From: Pholis gunnellus
Lineage: Eukaryota > Chordata > Actinopteri > Perciformes > Pholidae
Assembly (NCBI GenBank): GCA_910591455.2
Contig: OU342819.1
Span: 9,881,742 to 9,945,741 of the forward strand
Length of the DNA: 64,000 nt
Direction: 5' to 3'
Shown here piece after piece: positions 39,304-53,375 of this stretch. The stretch's first letter is position 1. Each line of letters begins with the position of its first letter. The notes beneath the pieces were generated by a model. It was not told where the DNA came from, searched no databases, and saw only the letters and a program-made list of their open reading frames with translations. The position numbers and the translations under genes were made by a program.

Positions 39304-40403
39304 CAGTGGCACAGTGATGGATGGCAGACTGCAACGGGGAAGGTGGAGGAGTGTGTGATCAACAGCCAGACCTCTCTGTGTGTGTGTGTGTGCGTGTGTG
39401 AGAAGTTCTCTCTAGGAATGGTTTTATCCAGAGGTAAGCAGTGTGTGGTATGAAACCTGTAATGATGAAATGAGTCACTAATCACAGTGATTAGCGGGTT
39501 GATGAGGGGGAGGCAGTGACTGGCTCTGGGATGGTGCCCCTTTCAAACACACAGACAGACTGTGAGACACAGCAAAGGCGCACACACACGAACATGCACA
39601 CGACACACAAGGACTTCTACCCCCAGGTACGCTGGTTAAATATGCACAGACAAATGGATGTCCCTCAAAGATTAAATCATTTATAGACACTCACACATGT
39701 GCGCACACACATACACACACACACACACATGTGCGTGCATGAAATTAATTCATTGAGCTCATTTAATGGTCTGTGGGTTTATGCTCTCACGTCCCACTAT
39801 CACTTACAATGGAAATAAAACCATAGCACGTTACACTTCAATTGGCCGTTTAATACATCCCATTAAATGACTCCTATTTCAACTGGTGTATGATAACAGT
39901 TTGAAAAGTGATATAGGATTTTATTGGCTATCCTCAGTAAATCTATACGATAAGGGGGCTAAGGTGGCCGGACTAAATGTGGTGAAATTGAGCAACGATG
40001 AAGTGGCTTTAAGGGGAGGACCGTTTAGATAAAGAGTCACAGCATATCCAGGCCAGATTAAGTGTTTGTGAACCAGAGTAACTAATCATTGAGATGCATC
40101 TTTCGGAGCTGCTTAACAAAAAAAAAGGAGTTCCTGGATAAAGTAACGTCCTCTTTAAACCACTACATTCCAAAGAAGTGTCATCTTAACCTAAAAAACT
40201 AAACATATCCAGTCTATAGCGCATTTACACAAGGTGTCCCTTTTATTCACAGACCATTGTCTATGATTTTGCTGCATTACGAATGCTTCACATAGTTTCA
40301 TATGAACCGTTCTGTCACCTCCTCTACTTTTAGACATGTTTTTAAGACACCTTGTTAAATGCATGTAGACACCTTTATCTTACACTTACTGCACCTTACA
40401 TCC

Positions 40404-40436
<33 letters not shown>

Positions 40437-41540
40437 CATCACGCAGCAGAATATATGTCAAACCGCTGCGGTGTCTCATCCACACCTTGAACACACATTT
40501 ATTTTCAGATGCACGAGCACACGTGCTTGTGCACAAACACGCAGCGATCGTGCAGCCGTCTAAGCAGCGTGCAAAGCAAGCCCCACGATGAGGCCTCGGT
40601 GATTCAACAAGGCACAAACGCACAAACTCTTCTTGCCAAAACACCGACTTGTTCCCTCGCTGCTCTCTGGATCTTAAAAGCCCAAACAAAGGAGAACCAT
40701 GTCTGTGCATTGCTTAACGATGATCAGCATAATTCTTCATGCTTATCTGTCTCGAAACCAGCATCCACTGCAATTTATCATTCTCAGTGTATGTGTAGAT
40801 GTGGGTTTGTGTGTTCTACATGTCTCTGCTGGTGGTTTTTCATGTCCCTATACAAGCCTTTATGTGTGATCACTCCTGTTTGTGTGCGTGTGTGTGTGTG
40901 CGCGGTCTATGACACACTAAATAAGTAAGAAAACTGTGATCAATCGATGATTGCCTGCGGGCTGTACTTATTAACATCTCCGTCTAAGTGTAATGAAACG
41001 TTCTGGCATACTGTATATATTCTCAAACACACACACACATACACACACACACATACAAACACAGGGGAGACGAAAAGAGCAAGTGTGAGGGTGTGAATGT
41101 GAGAGAATAAAAAGCCTGATTATTTGACCGTTTCACACTATAATCACCATACATTTTGTCCAGTGTGTAGATTAGAATGTTTCCCACTCATTTTATTTCT
41201 GTTGCAGGGAAATTCACACTGTACGATCATTATGTCGCGTCACTAACTGACAATACTGTTATCAACGCTTCCTGTATTTAATTTAGATGTCATATGTTTG
41301 AGACAGTAAAATATGATATCGCACTTGATCTTATCTTGTTTTAACATATCTAGTGTAAATGAGCCGATGTAGTTTGATTGCAAAACAAATCCATTTTTAA
41401 GAAAAGGTTTTAAATGCTAGAAAATTAAAAACATGAAAGTATCTAGATTTCTGCAGTGAGTCATCCTTTGAAGACCCATGTACCTAATCTGAGGATCTTG
41501 TTTTCATCTATATGTTTCCCACACAGGCAAAGACATTGTT

Positions 41541-41541
<1 letters not shown>

Positions 41542-41618
<77 letters not shown>
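41542..41618 (+). repeat. (CA)n microsatellite, about 77 bp
   Basis: Perfect CA run preceded by TTGTTG and followed by CGCACTAACAGG. Confidence 0.95.
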
Positions 41619-41622
<4 letters not shown>

Positions 41623-43667
41623 TAACAGGCACAGGGGGAATTCACCACCAGAGGCAAACCTGCCATGCTGTCCCATGCTTGAACAGCGTCAGATGGATTA
41701 TGAGCGTACCTCAGATATACCTGCAGGTTGCAAAGGAATCCATTTTGGGACAGACTGTCAAGCGTAAAGTTTTATTTTGCTCATCAATGAAAAGACGACG
41801 CTAATGCATCCATCTTGGCTCCCGTGCAGCGCTGCGAGCAAATAGCGTCTGGGATGATAGCTATCTGCAGAGGCTGAGCTAAACAATTCCGAACTCGTAC
41901 TTCCCCCTGTGGAAAACAAGATAAGAACGAGGCCTCGCGGAGGCCGACGCAGCGAGCGCTGCAGTAATGGCGTTGACTCGGCTTGTGTTTGATGTAAAAA
42001 TAGAGAATGCCCGTGTGGATGCATGGAACAAGTATGTTTAGATCACAATCGCAAACATAAGGGTGTTGTGAGGAGTGAGGAAGATTCATAAGGTGACGTG
42101 AATTTGCCAGAACCGAAAGAATTTGGAGTCAGGAGCCTGAGGATCAGTTTTCAGCTCAGAAAGAAGTCATCCACCACCACAGGAACTAAACTCATCCTCT
42201 TTACACATGATACCCATATTGCTCTGAGGTGTTTGTATGGCAGAAGATATTAAAAATAACACTCTGTTTCCCCTTCAGCTTACTATAAATGACTCACTTT
42301 CACATCCCTTGTTCTTACAGATGGCCTATCTCGCCGTGACCCCATTTGAGCAAAACTTGGGATATTTTATGGCAAGGAAATCAAGTAATACATCTTTGTT
42401 TCTAGACAAGACATGCCCTCACATGCTGTATGTGCATCTGCATATCAAATATTTCGTATCTGGAGCTGATCTGCTGTGCCAGACACCACTTATATGAAGT
42501 TAAATAGTTTTACAGCTCTCAGTGGGGATGCTTCAGTACTTTTTTATGATCGCTTAAGAGATTACGATAACATAAAGACCATAAAGAGATATTTCTACGC
42601 CAGCTAGCGAATTAGCTCGTGAGAAAATAGTATAGAAATTGGATTTTCAAAAATAGACTGTGTACACTCTGGAGTGACATGTCATGTTTAATCAACATGA
42701 GGTCACATGAGTGGCCAAACTGGGTCAAGTATAATAAGAGGAAATATAGATCCCATTGCTGGTTTTGACAGTGATCGGGTTTAAATTGCATAATCATACA
42801 CACATGACAGAGCACAGTCCTATTATTGTGGGCCTGCTGTCCAAGGAACCAAGAACAGGCAGGAATGAGGAGAAATAATGACCAGTGGTGACAAATCACA
42901 TTGTGTGAGGAGAACCAGTGGTGCAGTGGTGCAATTTATTGTAATATTAACTTTGGTGCTAAATAAATTGTACTTTGAATCAGAGTCACTCACAAAAGCA
43001 AAGCCCGATCTCCCTATAATTCATTGTCATAACATTTATTTCTACACACAATATTGAAAAGTGCTCGCGCTGAAAAATTGTGACTCTTTCTAAACTCTGG
43101 AGAGTGAACACAGTTCACTGCTGCTCCCTGTATGCGTCCTTCAGTGTCCCTCAGACATCGCCCAGCTTACTGACATCCTTCTAACACTTACTATTTTCCT
43201 CAGGATTTATGCCTCGTCATTGCCAGACATAAAAAAAGTTTAAAATGATAGATCTTCTCATATATTACCTATACTGCACTTGTCAAATATAATCTCGCCG
43301 CCCCGTATCTGTTGATGAAAGGCCGGCGCTGGCAAAGGGAAGTAAATCTAATTCCTGCTCAAATTGAGGAGACTGTCGGAGCAAAGCGGAGCTGACACAG
43401 TCACAGGGAAAACCCATCAGATCCACTTCCAGGCAGAGCGCGCACGCCGGATATGTCTGTCCATTTACCTAAGCTGACGGACAACCACAGAAGGCAAACA
43501 AGCATGTAAACAAGCAAGTAAACACGTGTATACAAAGACACATGAAGCTACATCAGCTTGTATGTTTCAGAATAAACACTTTTGTTCAGCAGAGCATTTA
43601 TACTAATAGATACAAATTCATATACACAAATATCTTTATTATTATCTTTATTATAGAACGGTTTGAA

Positions 43668-43670
<3 letters not shown>

Positions 43671-43706
<36 letters not shown>
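43671..43706 (+). repeat. (CA)n microsatellite, 36 bp
   Basis: CA run followed by TCCACACACACG. Confidence 0.93.
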
Positions 43707-43707
<1 letters not shown>

Positions 43708-45850
43708 CCACACACACGCGGCCAATTACATGAACATATTACCTTCCCTGATGGCACATGCTCCATGCAATTACTCAATTTGCTTGGTCTGCAGATCACT
43801 GGTGGAACACGGCTGAATCTGCCTCTCCTCCTCTCCTCTGCCCGTGAGAGAGAGAAAGAAAGAGAATTGTAGAGACAGAATGTGAGATAAAAGAAAGAGA
43901 GTTCGGTAGGTGGAGAGAGTCTGAATGGGATGGGAGTTAAATGGAGCATATAGACAGACAGGATATGGTCAATAATAGCCAGAAAACAACACAACGTTTC
44001 AAAATGTTTATTGTAAGTTTAATGTATATTTCTTCTTACCACTAGGCCACTAGGAGTTATCGCCCCCCTGTCAATGATGTAATATTTTGCCCATTACTTC
44101 CCTAGTATTATTATTAATTCTATTTCATTTTTTGCTCCTTTTACTAAATCTGCACTCTTGCCTAGGCCAATGCGTGTCTATATAGTACAACTTATTATTT
44201 GAAACTTAAAAAAGTAGTCGCAAAAAAAAAAGCTACGAGGACTCCATGTAATAAGTGTCCAAGTTTTCACGCTAAATAGCTTTGACTTAATGCGACGAGA
44301 ATGCTTCAAAGACCAGATCTCTTGCATCGGCACACTACTGTGAAGGATCAGTTGACGGTATTTACACAGAAACTGTAGTTGCCTGTCGAGCCGAGAATCT
44401 GTTGCGACACTATAGTGACTCAACTCGTGCTGGTACTTATGAAAACACATGCACGAGTTCAGCACATGTTGACTGTAAACACGCAGCTTACAGATATGCC
44501 TGTGCTGTAGGCCTGACAGATCTGAGACAGAGCTGTTTGGGTTTGCAGTGTAATAAGCAATAAGAAGACAAGACAAGAAATCCTTGCTGACATGTTTTTA
44601 CATCTCCGGTCTTCTGTCGCTTTTTTTAGACCACACATCTCTGTCCGCTGGCTTGAGCACGTTCATGCTTTCGTGAATGCTTTGGTTTGTTCAGTTTGGT
44701 TTGATCTTGATATCAAGCTGCTACTTTTGCTCAAGTTCTTCTTTGGCTTGGTTAAGTTTCATGTTGCCAGAGAAACATATTTCCTTTGAAAATCCCTGTG
44801 GTTATGCACAGGCGCTTATTTAGTCCAACCAAACCAGTAAGACACTACTGTAATTCAAACTCAACCAGGGATCATGGTTCATAAGGGAAACGTCAACCAA
44901 AGTGAGTCATGTCTCTCATGAGTACAAAAAAAAATGTCTAAGTTTCACTTGGAATTGTGAAGACCTCCTTTCCCATGCATGTTTCGTTTTTTTTTTTTGG
45001 TAAACTTTGTGTTTGTTTAGCTTTTTCTTAACTTTCCAAGCAAAACAGCGTACTACACTTTCTCAAAGGGGGTCGCTTCACCTGACAGTGTCCCGTAAAC
45101 GAACCCTCTTTATCATTCTGCAGGCCTTATCTTTGCTGGGTGTCAACCTTCCAATCACCCGCTATCTGACCTTTCACTTTGAAGTCTTTTGCGGCAGACG
45201 TTTTATCACATTTATGGTCGGAGTCTTTTCTACATGTCGCCTGGTGTATACGGAGGTTTATTTGTACAGGCCTTGCGTACAGTTTGTTCTCACACCAGAA
45301 GTTCACTTATGGCTACATTCAAGCCAGAGCCGCATTTTCTAGAAACTCCATATCCTGCAAAATAAAACGGAACGTAAAATGGAAGCAAGTTTCACAATGA
45401 TATCCTTTTTAATTAGTCATAAACATATTTTTTACACAGTTTTGCAGTTATATCGCCTCCGTGTAGAGTCCTTTTTGAGTGCCTTGCTAATCACAACTGC
45501 GCCTCCTGTGTGGCTTTTTAGTGTCATTCCTCAAACACAATGTCGCCGTTTCGATCTGCATCATCCCACCGTTGTGCTCCCTCGAAGACACCTCTGTATC
45601 ACCTGTTAGTCTGGCGCATCTGCGGCACAGCTTGGCCTCTCGCGTTCCGTGGAAAGAAGGAGACGAGAGAGAGAGAGAGAGAGAACTCCTTCCTTTTGTG
45701 TCTATGCGCCTCGCTAGACTCCGTCCTCCAACCCCCCACCCCACTGTGTCCATCTGTTCATCTCTCAGCGGAGCAGGGTGAGGAGGAGGTGAGACATGCA
45801 TACACAGGCACTCAAACACTTACACGGGCTGTAAACACGTGCTCTCTACT

Positions 45851-45885
<35 letters not shown>

Positions 45886-48627
45886 GCCAGAGTAAGGATC
45901 CAGCATTTCGTTGTTATTATGAAAACGATACATGACAAAATGCGTCCATGATGTGCTTCTTGAAGTTTCACTGTTTCAACGTTTTACCTGTTTTCACGTG
46001 AACTCTTTTTGTTTGCAAAGGCTGGTGAGGATTTATCTGAAATGCATTCTTCACAAATAACTGATGACACCATATGATGACTAAATGATCTGTTTTGTTC
46101 TTGTTTGTTTGAATTAAACCCAGTGGCAGTTGGTGAATAACAAACTCTTCCCGGATTCAAATCAACATCATTTTTAATTTAAGCTTCTCAATCTGTTTAA
46201 TATTTCTTGGCTGGCTAATCAGTAATAAACAAGGATGATATACTTTAATGCCGTCCTTTAGCACCTTAGTACGGACGTCTGGAGAGCCATACGTGTTGGT
46301 CACATAACTGTTCATTTGCTTTTGTTGACACCTTCAAACATTAGGGGAGAGTGAGCAGCACTGTTGCATTATGTAATAAGCAACATGGTGATTTAATGCA
46401 AATACTTGAATACGACTAACTTGACAATTTAGCCCGATGAACTATACGAGCTAATGTAAATCTCTGACCGTTCATTTCATTTGAGGTCATGGCCACTAAC
46501 CTTCAATGGTCCCGCACAGTAGCAGTTAGGATTAATGTTTAGTATTGAAATATAAACTTCACTTTTTCCCTTTTGATTAGTTAGTTTGGAACATTATTCT
46601 GTACAAAGCAGAAGCGTTATTGGCTTCACCACATATAATCAATTAAAGACAAACGACTGAAAAAGGACAACAGAATGGAAAACAAGAATGGAAATCTTCA
46701 AGGATCATTGAAAGCATGGGTGTTATGGGAATGCCCACAACCCCCCCCCTTCCTCCACCCTTCACCTCCAGATGTCAATGACTGTCAAAGTCAAGAATGG
46801 AAAACTCCTGAATAGCACAGACAAGTTACCGTATCAGAGTATCCCTGGATTTTTTACAGATGGCTCCAAGTGTGGTCCCTGATGCTAGATTCGGAGGAAG
46901 AACCTTTTGAACGTATTGCTGGAGGAACCTTTAGAAAATGTTCTACCAGGAACCAAAAAAATATTCTTCTACGAGTACAAGCCAAAGGATGTACACGACC
47001 TTAAAAAGACACCGATGCAGTAAGAAAAAAAACTAATTTTAGAATTTTGCTTGGAAAATATGGAATCCCTGCATCCAGTATTCTCATTGCATTTAGCAGA
47101 ATCAACACACTTAACCGGTGACGACGCATCCACAGTTGGAATTAGTAACCTCACACTGGTGAGAATGCCCCCCCCTGAGAGCGATGTTACCACGGCGATA
47201 AGGGCAAGCCCTATGCACTTTCACCCCTGATCTTTGCTCCCCCCCCCTTCCCACAGCGTCAAGAGAGATCCCCTGATGAAAATGGATGGTGCCGAGTGTG
47301 TGTGTGTGTGCTTTCTGAATGAAGGTGTCTATGTGAACACTCACAATTGCATATGCACACAATATAAAGAGGGAAGGAAAATGCAAATATTTGATCAATT
47401 GACAGCTGCTTTAATCTGTGAGCCAGCAGCCAGCAGCAGTGGAGCACTTCCTTTGTAGAACGAGATTCTCATTTCCTTTGCACGCAGTTGTTTTTCCTCT
47501 CGGTGTGCTTCTCCTCGTCTTTTTCTGTCAGGCAGGGCCGGGGCGTCGTATATAGACTCTGCTTCTCTACTTACAGCGCACACTGTCTGTAATTCCAACA
47601 TAAATCGAAAGAAACACAAGCATTTTCATTTATTTTAAATACGGAGACTCTGATATTCCACTAACTCTTCATTTTTCACATCCTCGTGGATGATAAAGAT
47701 GCTGTCATTCAGACATAATAATACTCAAACTAGACAAGATACGTGACGGTCGTGTTCTTTGTTGTGCTGTTTGTTGGTGGAGATTGTGTCAAATGCAGCA
47801 AAACATGTCCAAATGATTAATTCTTAAAAATAACAAGAGAACAGTATTGTAAATATTATATGAGATGGTTCATTTTTATCTTGCAAATCTCTCTCCCTCG
47901 CCACTGAGAACTCACAGACGTCTCCACAACCACATGAGCTCGAGCCAAACAGACCACACTCTGTGATCATTTCAATTTACTGCCATTTGTCATTTCAAAT
48001 GAAAGATTTCTCAAATAGCAACAATTCGGTTCATGGCGAACCAAACTGCTTCTGATTTGTGTGTCCACACATTTTTTTTGGTCCCAACTCTGACTATTCA
48101 CACTTAAACTGCAGCAAATATACATTTTTACAAGCTGATTATTTTCTTATTTCATAGCTTCATGTTGCACATTTTACAACAAAGAGAAAATATGAGATAT
48201 TAAAGGCGGTCACAGCGTGCATGAAATAGCAAGTGATAAAAAAATCTGTCATCTGTCTGTGCACTTCCATTCTGTCTGTCATGAGAGGGGTATTTACAGC
48301 TGCTGAAGCATTGCACACCTCCTTTTCTAAACTAAGAGAGACAAGAACGACGGGATTAATTTCCCAAGCAACGTTACACTGGAGATGAAGCAACGCAATA
48401 CAATGAAGGAGCATAATGGTTTGTAATAACAGCCTGGGGTCTAGCTGTATAATTTAGTCTTTGTTTGTTTGTTTACGTCGGTGTAGTAGTTTATGTGTGT
48501 TTATGATCGGGCAGAGTTTGATAGAGTCGTTGATTGAGAGTGAAAAAAAAATGTTTGTGTTTATTTGTATGCGTTTATTTTGTGCGCTTGCTCGTAAACA
48601 ATCACAGGCTGCTCCTAATTTTGTTGT

Positions 48628-48629
<2 letters not shown>

Positions 48630-48675
<46 letters not shown>

Positions 48676-48707
48676 CATGGAAACGGGGCCTGCGTGTGCG
48701 CACAATG

Positions 48708-48744
<37 letters not shown>
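48630..48744 (+). repeat. Two (CA)n tracts separated by 38 bp
   Basis: A 43-bp run (48630-48672) and a 34-bp run (48711-48744) flank a unique spacer containing GGGGCCTGCGTGTGCGCAC. Confidence 0.93.
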
Positions 48745-48750
<6 letters not shown>

Positions 48751-49514
48751 ACCATTCGACAGCTATGGCGCTAGCTGCAAGTGTGTGTGTATAATAAGTG
48801 TGAAAAATCTCATTAATGCAGTGCGGCTGCTGAGCTGCGGCTGCTGCTAAGTCCCTTGTATTGTCACTTTTCTCCAGGGCCCCCGAGCACTAGCTAGCTA
48901 ACTAGCATCATCGCCATGGAGACCCCGACAGCTATGCCTCCCCACTCATCCTCGGCACTCTCACCCCTATGCTGTGTACACACACACACACATGCAGGCG
49001 AGGCAGGGAGGGAGGCACACACACACACACACACACTTTCACTCCCTGCCTCGCTCTCCCTTTTTGTCCTCTGACAAAGCTTGACAAACCGCATGTGACT
49101 TGGAGGGCTTAGCACCAGGGAATTGTCAGAGCCCCCCCTACCTTCCAATTCACACACAGTTCAAACTCAAAAATAAAAAGCCATATTGATTTTTAATGAT
49201 GCCAGCCAGTGGAAGGCCCTCTCTGCTGTGGAGATGGAGAGAGCGATAGAAGGAAGGAAGGAAGTCAAGAGGAATGGATGAGCCGGGTCTCTTTTCCTCC
49301 ACTCGGTGCTTTATTCATACGGTTTATTCACTACGGCTTCTTTCATAAATTCTTACAAACCAAAATGGCTTTGTTTGGTTTTCTGAGGAAAAGTCCTTCT
49401 CTTCTTGAACTTAATCTGTTCCACGTAGGCCTTGAGGCAAACACTACCAGTAAAACAAGACTTCTTTCGGTACGGTGATTCAGGTTACAGAGAGATCAGC
49501 AGCAGGAGCAGCTG

Positions 49515-49609
49515 ACGGCTGGAATTTGAGTCCACCGAGTCTTAAATTTAAAGCATATGCATTAGCTGCCTGAGCCACTACCACGCGTTGGGGCGCACGG
49601 TTTCTGTCC
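49515..49609 (-). repeat. Possible tRNA-derived SINE remnant
   Basis: On the minus strand the order is GTGGTAGTGGCTCAGGCAGC, resembling a tRNA A box (TGGCTCAG), and then about 35 bases later GGACTCAAATTCCAGCC, resembling a B box (GGTTCRANTCC). The spacing suits a tRNA-like head. It is degenerate and no tail was defined, so this is tentative. Confidence 0.35.
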
Positions 49610-50130
49610 TCAGCTGTTACGATCATGCTTTCCAGTCTGTGTCTTTTTCGCAAATAGAGAACTGGTCAATGGACCCGTGATATGATTATTTTCTTTGCTT
49701 TTCAAAACCAAACAAAGACTAAACAGCGATTCTCTCGTTTGGATAAGTTTGCGGTTCCTTTTTGCCAAATCACACTGTCAATTTCATCAAATTTAAATTC
49801 ACATGAATGTGTTAAAAGCGTACGCAGAATGCATTGAGATCCTTGCCATCATCTATAGATGACGTTTTTTGTTCGTTCATTCCTCTGCTCTGTCTTTCAT
49901 ATTGCCGGGTCATAAGAGGTTGGGAGGCCGACGTTCGACCACATGCAGGCTGCCAGAGTCCAACATGCAGTCGCCTGCCTGCGCATACACACTACCCCAC
50001 AGCTAAAGACATTACTGGCTACACATATGGAGGTGATTTCATAGATCAAAGTGTCGCTACAGCTAATTAATCTATATCAACGTTAATTAATCAACTTAAC
50101 CTCAGGCTTTACAGACCACCCTCTAATCAG

Positions 50131-50131
50131 T

Positions 50132-50183
<52 letters not shown>

Positions 50184-50192
50184 GAGGGAGAG
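50131..50192 (+). repeat. Compound (GT)n-(GA)n repeat
   Basis: 26 bp of GT pass directly into GA-rich repeats with occasional GGG. Confidence 0.9.
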
Positions 50193-52272
50193 TTATAATA
50201 TGCACACGCAAGGCTGTAAGAAATCAAACAAGTAACCTAGTTTGACTTTTAAATATATAGATTTAATTTAAGAGAAAGAGCAAGCAAGACACAATTAGAT
50301 CCCGGACAGAGAAGAATTAGGAGAGGATAAAATCAGTGCATTAAGAAGCCCGTGAGCACAGTGCGGAGGAAAAGAAAAGAAAAAACGTTTCTGAAAAAAA
50401 GAGAAGGGGGGGAAAATGATTAACCTCTGAGACATTTACCTAATTAATTCTGTCCGCGCTTTAAATGAAATGAGCTACCTTGGAGCAGTAGCCGGTCAGT
50501 GGAACTCATGTAAAATGTATGTCACCCTATATTACCGTGTGCAACAACAAGAGCTGCCACTACTTAATACAATGACACATGTAATCTTTATTCGACTCGC
50601 ACCCTCGAGGCGTACGGGCATGAAAACGGCTAAACCTTTAGCACCAAAGCTGCAGCTAAATAAACTGACAGTCTATTGACACAGGTGGGAGCCTCCGCAG
50701 CCATGCCTCACATGTAAGTTTGAGCGTTTATGTTATTAACGATACGCTAACATGGAATTAAAGGGTTAGAGGAAGTGAATTATGTTGTTGCAGATGTGTG
50801 TGTGTGAGATTATTGAACACTGTTTTAACGTGTAGAACTGCTTGCATGCAAGATATTGTCTTTGCTGCACTTGGTGTAACCTACAATATTTGCATTTGCG
50901 GTGGTGGAAGTAGAGAATTACATTTATTGTCATAAGTATAACTATGTGGTTTCTTGTGCACTTTTTTTTAATCACAAGTAACGCACTTTGCTATACGTCA
51001 TTTCACTTCTGTTACATTAAAAGAAAAGTCCCGATAAATTGTGTTAGAACGGAATTTAAGAAGGTGATGAATCAGCAGCTGCAGCGGTGATGAAAGCTGC
51101 TGGTGTGTCTGCGGCCGCAGGAGGGCAGAGCTCTCAGAAGTGACAAGAAAAGTTTGGAAAAGTTACACGTATCTTCACTGGCTGAGTGTGCGAGGGCCGC
51201 AGGAAAGACGGTCGCATCCGGGCCGCGGGCAGCAGGTAGTCAACAGCAAGAACAGCGAAGGATCACGTCATTAATGGCTTACGGTTGTCCTTATTGTGCC
51301 TCAGCATAATTAAAAAAGGTAAAAAACACTCCTAGGATGTTACGTCACCAACATTTGCATTCTGGGACTATGTAAATGTGATACGTGTGAAACAATAAAA
51401 ACGTTACTGAACCCTCTCTCCAGGCGACAGCGTCAGCAGCCGCTACGTTTTCTAGCCACAAAGCATCCTGTGTGCTTGCAGCGCGGTATGTGAAAACTCT
51501 GCTGCTGTTATTTTGCTTTTAATTTGGTTGTTTGTGTCAACACACCTCCGTGTCGCTGCTTTGCTGATGAGTTATTCTGCCGTTGATTCCGCAAGAAGTG
51601 TCAAGCTATTTGATTTATGTGTCTTGATAACGCCGGTTGTCAAGACCCATAAATAATCAAGATGCATTATCAAGTCCCTCCGGCCGAGGGACGTTTCATT
51701 TCATATGTGAGAGTATGATTTAAGAATCACTTTGTTACACACACAAAGCATTTACTCAACGACAGGATAACCACAAATGTACACCATGGATAAAATGTAT
51801 ACTGTGGAAAAACACATAAAGTTGAGAATTTATGTTACTGCAGGAAGTGGCATTGGGCCACATCTTGTTTTATTTTTAACATGATTTGGGGCATCTAACA
51901 TTTTGTAAAATTGGTTAATGGCAACACATTCAAAAGTGTTCTTGGACGGTCTTTATATGACAGAGGCCTGATCATTTGACAGCATTGCCGGTTTCAGTGA
52001 TGCATTGCAAATGAGAGATGGCTCTGCTGTAAAAAAGCGCAATGCAAATAAAAATAATTCATTAAGCCCATAAATGTCTGTGTGGCGTAAATAGGAAATG
52101 CAACGCTTCCAGTGGAGTTTTTAATGCTTACAGCACAATTGTGGAGTTGCTGCCACCTGTATTTTCCCAGCGTAGCCTGTCTAATTGGCTGTATTAATGC
52201 TAATGTTTGTCAAACACTGAAGATAACTTTCCGCTCTCTACTCGAGAGGAACACAACCTCTCAGCTGAGCGT

Positions 52273-52273
<1 letters not shown>

Positions 52274-52334
<61 letters not shown>
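52274..52334 (+). repeat. (CA)n microsatellite, about 61 bp
   Basis: Perfect CA run ending at CACATTCATATA. Confidence 0.95.
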
Positions 52335-52336
<2 letters not shown>

Positions 52337-53293
52337 TCATATATAGAGCATGTAGCGGAGGGACTGATACTGATAGACGCGTTTCTCTATCATCGAGCAT
52401 TGTTTTGAAGCAGAGGCTAGTGATCGTAAAGTGTACATGCATAGTGAATCACAACTTGTTAATCAAAACGATTTTATTAGAATAACAAATTTGTTTAATA
52501 AAGTAGCCAGCTGGTTCTTAAATGAGTAGGAACAGCTGGCGGAAAGCTCTTAGTCTCACTGATTTTGGGCGCATTGAAAGCAGTTGTGGCCCTAAACGAC
52601 CTCTTAAACAGTTGTACATGTACAGTAAATTTACAGTATATGCTGGTCAGTCTTGAAAACGTAATTCCCCCTCATGCACCCACACACACACACACACACA
52701 CACAGATTAGATGGGGGATTGTGGGATCCTTGAAAGATGGCTGTCAAGTGCTGCAAACAATCTGCCCGAGCATTCCTGAGGTTTAACACCCTACTTTGAA
52801 ACACAAGGCCCCGGAAACACCCCCACTCCCTTCCACACTTCACCCCTGTATGTAATAAAAGTCACAGAGAGATGCTGGCTCCTGTCCACAGTGAAGAGAG
52901 TTAGGGAAAGCATTACGTCTGTGGAGAGGACACACACATGCATCAAAAGTATCTATATTGGCAAAGACAACAAGCTTTCTCGTATCTTTATCGGTGGAGT
53001 GCGCACAAGGACACTGCGGTGACACCTCAGCTGACTGCCAGCTGTGTGTGACCACCCAGCACAGATAGAAGAGCCGGCAGCTGTGGAGCAAATGACCCTA
53101 CAGACAGTACATTTTAGATCGATGAGAGTTTTGTTATTTCATACTGAAATAACAGGCTGGGTTGAGGGTGAATTAGGCATCACAAATAATCTCAACTCAA
53201 GGTCCTTTGATGGCTTTTCCATGGCAGGAGATGGCAGGAACTTTTAACAAAACTGCATCAGTACATGTATCCATGGCTCAGAGAGGCAACCGA

Positions 53294-53375
53294 CTCTTCT
53301 AAAGCTCACTAATAAACATCTTGTTTGTTTTTTGTTTAATCCATAGAAATAAAGTGTGAAAATGACAATTTTAAT
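53294..53375 (-). repeat. Teleost dispersed repeat R2, copy 4 (fragment)
   Basis: CTAAAGCTCACTAATAAACA, TTTGTTTAATCCATAGAAAT and AAAGTGTGAAAATGACAA are the inverse of the left part of copy 1 (ACACTTTGG...TTAAACAAA...). It is a short fragment with no terminal structure visible. Confidence 0.6.

Larger units (their letters stand above)
30011..48629. other. Gene-poor region rich in simple repeats
   Basis: I found no recognisable protein-coding exon. The stretch is dominated by microsatellites, listed separately where long, and by otherwise unique-looking sequence. A block at 43300-43450 has more CpGs than its surroundings (GCCGCCCCG, GGCCGGCGC, GCGCGCACGCCGG) and might be regulatory. Open frames here mostly translate CA or CT tracts into His-Thr, Cys-Val or Leu-Ser runs. 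Confidence 0.5.

Noticed and set aside
39018..39485. Long open frame (155 codons, minus strand) and the overlapping plus-strand frames
   Set aside because: The protein would be mostly Thr-His, Cys-Val, Arg-Glu or Leu-Ser runs, that is, the CA/GT and CT/GA microsatellites translated. There is no domain or splice context.
41542..41618. Regular tandem arrays considered as a CRISPR array
   Set aside because: They are dinucleotide microsatellites in vertebrate DNA, with no repeat-spacer organisation and no cas genes.
45007..45342. 111-codon plus-strand hydrophobic frame considered as a membrane protein exon
   Set aside because: The T-rich composition explains the hydrophobicity; there are no convincing splice sites and no family resemblance.
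46890..46980. AGGAACCTTT/GGTTCT-like words resembling a common fish repeat
   Set aside because: Too short and irregular to define edges or a family with any confidence.
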